A DNA stretch of 39,743 nt, taken from positions 1 through 39,743 of the IMG/VR virus record IMGVR_UViG_3300042923_000542, one strand, 5' to 3'. The translations under genes and the position numbers were made by a program. Below, in pieces: positions 37,659-39,743 of the stretch (the first letter of the stretch is position 1; each line of letters starts with the position of its first letter). This DNA is from a virus. The notes under the pieces were generated by a model. The model saw nothing but the letters and a program-made list of their open reading frames with translations. It was not told the DNA's origin and made no database searches.

Positions 37659-37686
37659 AAAAGGGCCGGATTAATCTCCGGCCTTT
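37659..37686. terminator. Bidirectional terminator
   Basis: GGCCGGA pairs with TCCGGCC around TTAATC, with CCTTT to the right and CCCTTTTC on the minus strand. It ends the RHH operon and the leftward FtsK operon, whose last gene overlaps it. Confidence 0.85.
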
Positions 37687-37835
37687 ACCTCTAAATAATA
37701 TTCGTTTGTGTTTTCACTTATTTCTACATCTACAATATTATACTTTTTCTTTTGTAATTCTCCCATTCTGACTAACGCTTGGTTGCAATCATCCATATCT
37801 TTACTATCAAATATCAGTTTAATTTGTTCTCTCAT
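37671..37835 (-). CDS. Small hypothetical protein, 54 aa
   Basis: ATG at 37835 follows GGAGGG. The product starts MREQIKLIFDSKDMDDCNQA and has a beta-alpha-beta-like pattern. It overlaps the previous gene by 4 nt, so it is part of the FtsK operon. Function unknown. Confidence 0.65.
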   Translation of the reverse strand: MREQIKLIFDSKDMDDCNQALVRMGELQKKKYNIVDVEISENTNEYYLEVKAGD

Positions 37836-38041
37836 AAACCCTCCACATAATAAATATTAATTCTTGAATCATACTTGCATTTTTTTACTTTCACTAAATC
37901 CCACTTTATAAGCCTAGCCAACATTACCCTACAATATTGGGGTGTAGCATGATTGTAAAACTCTTTATGTAATATCTTAAACTCTGTTTCTCCGTGTTCT
38001 TTAAGATACTTAATTATCATTTTGTCTTTTTCCGTCAACAT
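37832..38041 (-). CDS. Winged-helix DNA-binding protein, 69 aa
   Basis: I chose ATG at 38041 because GGAGGGAG lies 6 nt upstream; the upstream ATG at 38065 has no such site. The product has TEKDKMIIKYLKEHGETEFK, then YCRVMLARLIKWDLVKVKKC, a winged helix. It overlaps the 3' end of the FtsK gene by 32 nt. It may regulate the operon or direct the translocase to DNA, by analogy with small partners of FtsK-type proteins in mobile elements. Confidence 0.65.
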   Translation of the reverse strand: MLTEKDKMIIKYLKEHGETEFKILHKEFYNHATPQYCRVMLARLIKWDLVKVKKCKYDSRINIYYVEGL

Positions 38042-39218
38042 CTGTCTCCCTCCTTTGTTTATCAATAAATGTATGTTTCGTAAGTTCTATTGCTTGATCC
38101 TCCTTTATATACATTGCTTGAAATTCCTCTAATTCACCTCCATATTTTAATAATCCTCTTCCTTTAATGGTTAAATATTCGGCTGTTTCCTTTTGGTCTA
38201 AAACTATCCATGAGTTAGTTGAATCTACACATCTGAATGCAATTCGTATATCTAAATTTGCCTTAATACGACCGGGCAATAAATCGGCTGATGGTCTTTG
38301 AGTACACAGTATATGATAAATTCCGGCTCCTCGGTCTATTGCTAACCTCTTCTGAAAGTGTGTTAGTATACGGTCATTACCTTCTAATTGTGATATTTCA
38401 TCATAAAAATTGACTATGTATTTTAGTTTAGGTGTGAAATTAGCGTTATATGTTGCTATGTCCTTAACTTTTAAACTATCGAATAATTCATACCTTCGTT
38501 CTGATTCCTTGCCTAATTTAATCAGTAACTTTTCTAATTCCTTCTCGGTATAACAAAAGGAATGTACCATGTTGCTATCTTTGAATATACCTAGCTCACA
38601 GCGTTTAAAATCGGTTAAATTTAGTATCATAGTGTCAGGTGTGTTATTTCTAATAAACTGTACTATAATTCCTAGTTCTAATGTTGACTTTCCAAAGCCG
38701 GAAGTTCCTGCAATTAACATATGACGGTCAAGCAATATATTTTTTAATCCTTCCGCGGTATGGCCTAAATTGAATTCACATGGGTGTGATGTAGGTATAG
38801 GGAAGAATGGATAAAAATCTGTTAAAATGTTCGGTGTATAGTGCATGATCATTTTTTTATCGTCATATTCAAACTTTACTTTGGCATTTAATGACTGTTC
38901 AATAGATAGCTTACGTTCAGTAAAATGTGTAATATTAAGACCATCAGGCAGTGAGAATATGTAATCATATCCATATTCAGTTTTTGTTTTGGATAGCCTT
39001 TTAGGAACCTCTCCGGCTGCGTTCATTAACTTCATTGACTTAAAAAGTTTTTCAAATTGGTCCTCTGTGCTAAAGATTGAATATGTAGTTGCTAAAACTC
39101 CGGCTCCTATTAATCCGCTGTATGTGTACCACGGTATATTGATTCCTGCAAAGCCATCCATAACCTTTGCCATTGTACCAAGTGAAGCAAGAAGCATTCC
39201 ATCGGCCTTCATTTCCAT
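38010..39218 (-). CDS. FtsK/SpoIIIE-type DNA translocase, 402 aa
   Basis: A membrane-like segment near the N terminus (about 22-50) is followed by a cytosolic FtsK core. Walker A is AGTSGFGKST (170-179), Walker B is NFYDEISQL near 275, and HILCTQRPSADLLPGRIKAN lies near 313-332. The family pumps double-stranded DNA. The protein is shorter than cell-division FtsK (no long linker or gamma domain) and closer in size to plasmid or ICE translocases. No relaxase is found. It may act in stable maintenance or DNA movement of a plasmid-like prophage. Confidence 0.88.
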   Translation of the reverse strand: MEMKADGMLLASLGTMAKVMDGFAGINIPWYTYSGLIGAGVLATTYSIFSTEDQFEKLFKSMKLMNAAGEVPKRLSKTKTEYGYDYIFSLPDGLNITHFTERKLSIEQSLNAKVKFEYDDKKMIMHYTPNILTDFYPFFPIPTSHPCEFNLGHTAEGLKNILLDRHMLIAGTSGFGKSTLELGIIVQFIRNNTPDTMILNLTDFKRCELGIFKDSNMVHSFCYTEKELEKLLIKLGKESERRYELFDSLKVKDIATYNANFTPKLKYIVNFYDEISQLEGNDRILTHFQKRLAIDRGAGIYHILCTQRPSADLLPGRIKANLDIRIAFRCVDSTNSWIVLDQKETAEYLTIKGRGLLKYGGELEEFQAMYIKEDQAIELTKHTFIDKQRRETDVDGKRQNDN

Positions 39219-39349
39219 ACACCTTTATTCATGTATCTATCTACTTCGCTTTCAGTCTTTGGTTCCTTCCAGTATCCAGAGAATTTACTTTCAATGTCCG
39301 GGGGTATTCCTCTTATTTTATCAAGATACCGTTCTAATTCTTTTTCCAT
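39209..39349 (-). CDS. Small hypothetical protein, 46 aa
   Basis: ATG at 39349 follows AGAGGT on the minus strand. The product starts MEKELERYLDKIRGIPPDIE and ends KGVWK. It overlaps the FtsK start by 10 nt, so translation is coupled and it is the first gene of the operon. Function unknown. Confidence 0.65.
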   Translation of the reverse strand: MEKELERYLDKIRGIPPDIESKFSGYWKEPKTESEVDRYMNKGVWK

Positions 39350-39449
39350 TACAACCTCTTATAAAATATCTCCTACTATATTCTATGCAACATGTTGTAA
39401 AATGTTTCCTCGTATATTTTTAAAAATATTGTTTATTTTAAAATAGAGG
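39350..39449. promoter_or_regulatory. Divergent intergenic region
   Basis: The 100-nt gap between the FtsK operon and the DUF457 gene carries a perfect 10-bp palindrome CAACATGTTG (39388-39397) and AT-rich candidate -10 boxes. No promoter with a clear -35 box was found on either strand. Confidence 0.4.
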
Positions 39450-39743
39450 GTGGTTATTTTCAATATTAAGCTTCATCTGTTTTGGGGTATTGCTTTAATT
39501 ATATTGGGCAAGGTAACATCAATACTATTAATGGCAGGAATATTATTAGGAAGTATTATTTTAGATTGTGACACGAAAAAGAGCTATATAGGAAAGTTGT
39601 TTCCTTTATGGTTGCTACTTGGAAAAAATGCTCATAGAAAATACACTCATTCAATTATCGGATTATTGTTATTTTCATGTTTAGGGATTTATATAAATTT
39701 GATTTTTGGATTAGGAATTGGAATTGGTGCATTGATACATTTA
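39450..39743 (+). CDS. DUF457/YdjM-like membrane protein, 5' part
   Basis: This is the start of the gene that continues at 1-244 across the circular join (136 aa in all). GTG at 39450 has only a weak GAGGG near it; an alternative ATG at 39531 lacks a ribosome-binding site. The first hydrophobic segment is followed by LGSIILDCDTKKSYIGKLF, the DUF457 start motif, and LLLGKNAHRKYTHS. Confidence 0.75.
   Translation, partial: MVIFNIKLHLFWGIALIILGKVTSILLMAGILLGSIILDCDTKKSYIGKLFPLWLLLGKNAHRKYTHSIIGLLLFSCLGIYINLIFGLGIGIGALIHL
39617..39743. repeat. Terminal overlap, right copy
   Basis: Identical to bases 1-127. The last base of the unit genome is therefore 39616. Confidence 0.9.

Noticed and set aside
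39388-39397. CAACATGTTG as a LexA box for the YdjM-like gene
   Set aside because: The LexA core needs GAAC and GTTC; here both arms are changed at the outer base.
38989-39446. Plus-strand ORFs opposite the FtsK operon start
   Set aside because: They lack ribosome-binding sites and mirror the coding strand of the FtsK and 46-aa genes.
39617-39743. True direct terminal repeats of virion DNA
   Set aside because: The length of exactly 127 is a standard assembly k-mer, and the phage has P22-like packaging genes that give permuted ends.
1-39743. CRISPR arrays, tRNA genes and insertion sequences
   Set aside because: No regularly spaced repeats, no tRNA cloverleaf with CCA-type end, and no transposase or terminal inverted repeats were seen by eye; the serine recombinase is a phage integrase.

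Overview
The window is one complete, circular, temperate phage genome from a low-GC Gram-positive (Clostridia-like) host. The first 127 bases (1-127) are identical to the last 127 (39617-39743), so the ends overlap and the unit genome is about 39,616 bp. A DUF457/YdjM-like gene runs across the join. AT-rich DNA, strong GGAGG ribosome-binding sites, many tiny genes and consensus TTGACA/TATAAT promoters fit a Firmicute host. P22-type head genes, a beta-helix tailspike and ejection-like proteins, with no tape measure or tail-tube gene, point to a short-tailed (podovirus) virion.

Layout. 1-2.1 kb: membrane protein, a probable attP (about 470-520) beside the 3' end of a large serine integrase. 2.1-3.4 kb: the lysogeny switch. 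It has a 115-aa CI-like repressor with no protease domain, four TAACC/GGTTA operators, a perfect rightward promoter, Cro and a further HTH protein. Facing the repressor, and overlapping its 3' end, is a 27-codon ORF behind a promoter with a consensus Gram-positive LexA box. 3.4-6.0 kb: small early genes, Gam-like and Rad52/DdrA-like recombination proteins, the latter behind a riboswitch-like leader. 6.1-6.8 kb: a second control locus with an excisionase-type HTH gene, a probable antisense RNA and a second 27-aa peptide, 16/27 identical to the first. 6.8-12.9 kb: Phage_rep_O-type initiator, DnaB helicase, radical SAM protein, MazG-like protein, SSB, HNH-like protein, DUF1064 nuclease and an ArpU-like late regulator.

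From 13.5 kb a late promoter without a -35 box, preceded by direct repeats, leads into a metallophosphoesterase, many mini-genes, small and large terminase, portal, a Tad2/DUF2829-like protein, scaffold, coat, decoration and connector proteins, tailspike, two large ejection-type proteins, a secreted copper-amine-oxidase-N-like protein, XhlA-like protein, amidase and holin (to 36.5 kb). The last 3 kb (36.5-39.45 kb) is an accessory block: leftward genes including an FtsK/SpoIIIE-type translocase and a winged-helix protein, and a ribbon-helix-helix regulator between divergent promoters.

How it may work. CI holds the rightward promoter shut. It has no self-cleavage domain and no ImmA-like protease is present, so SOS induction needs another route; the LexA-controlled 27-aa peptide, or its transcript running antisense through cI, is the best candidate and is the most novel feature here. 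The paralogous peptide beside the second HTH gene suggests a small family of regulatory micropeptides. All functions are inferred from reading the sequence; no database search was run.
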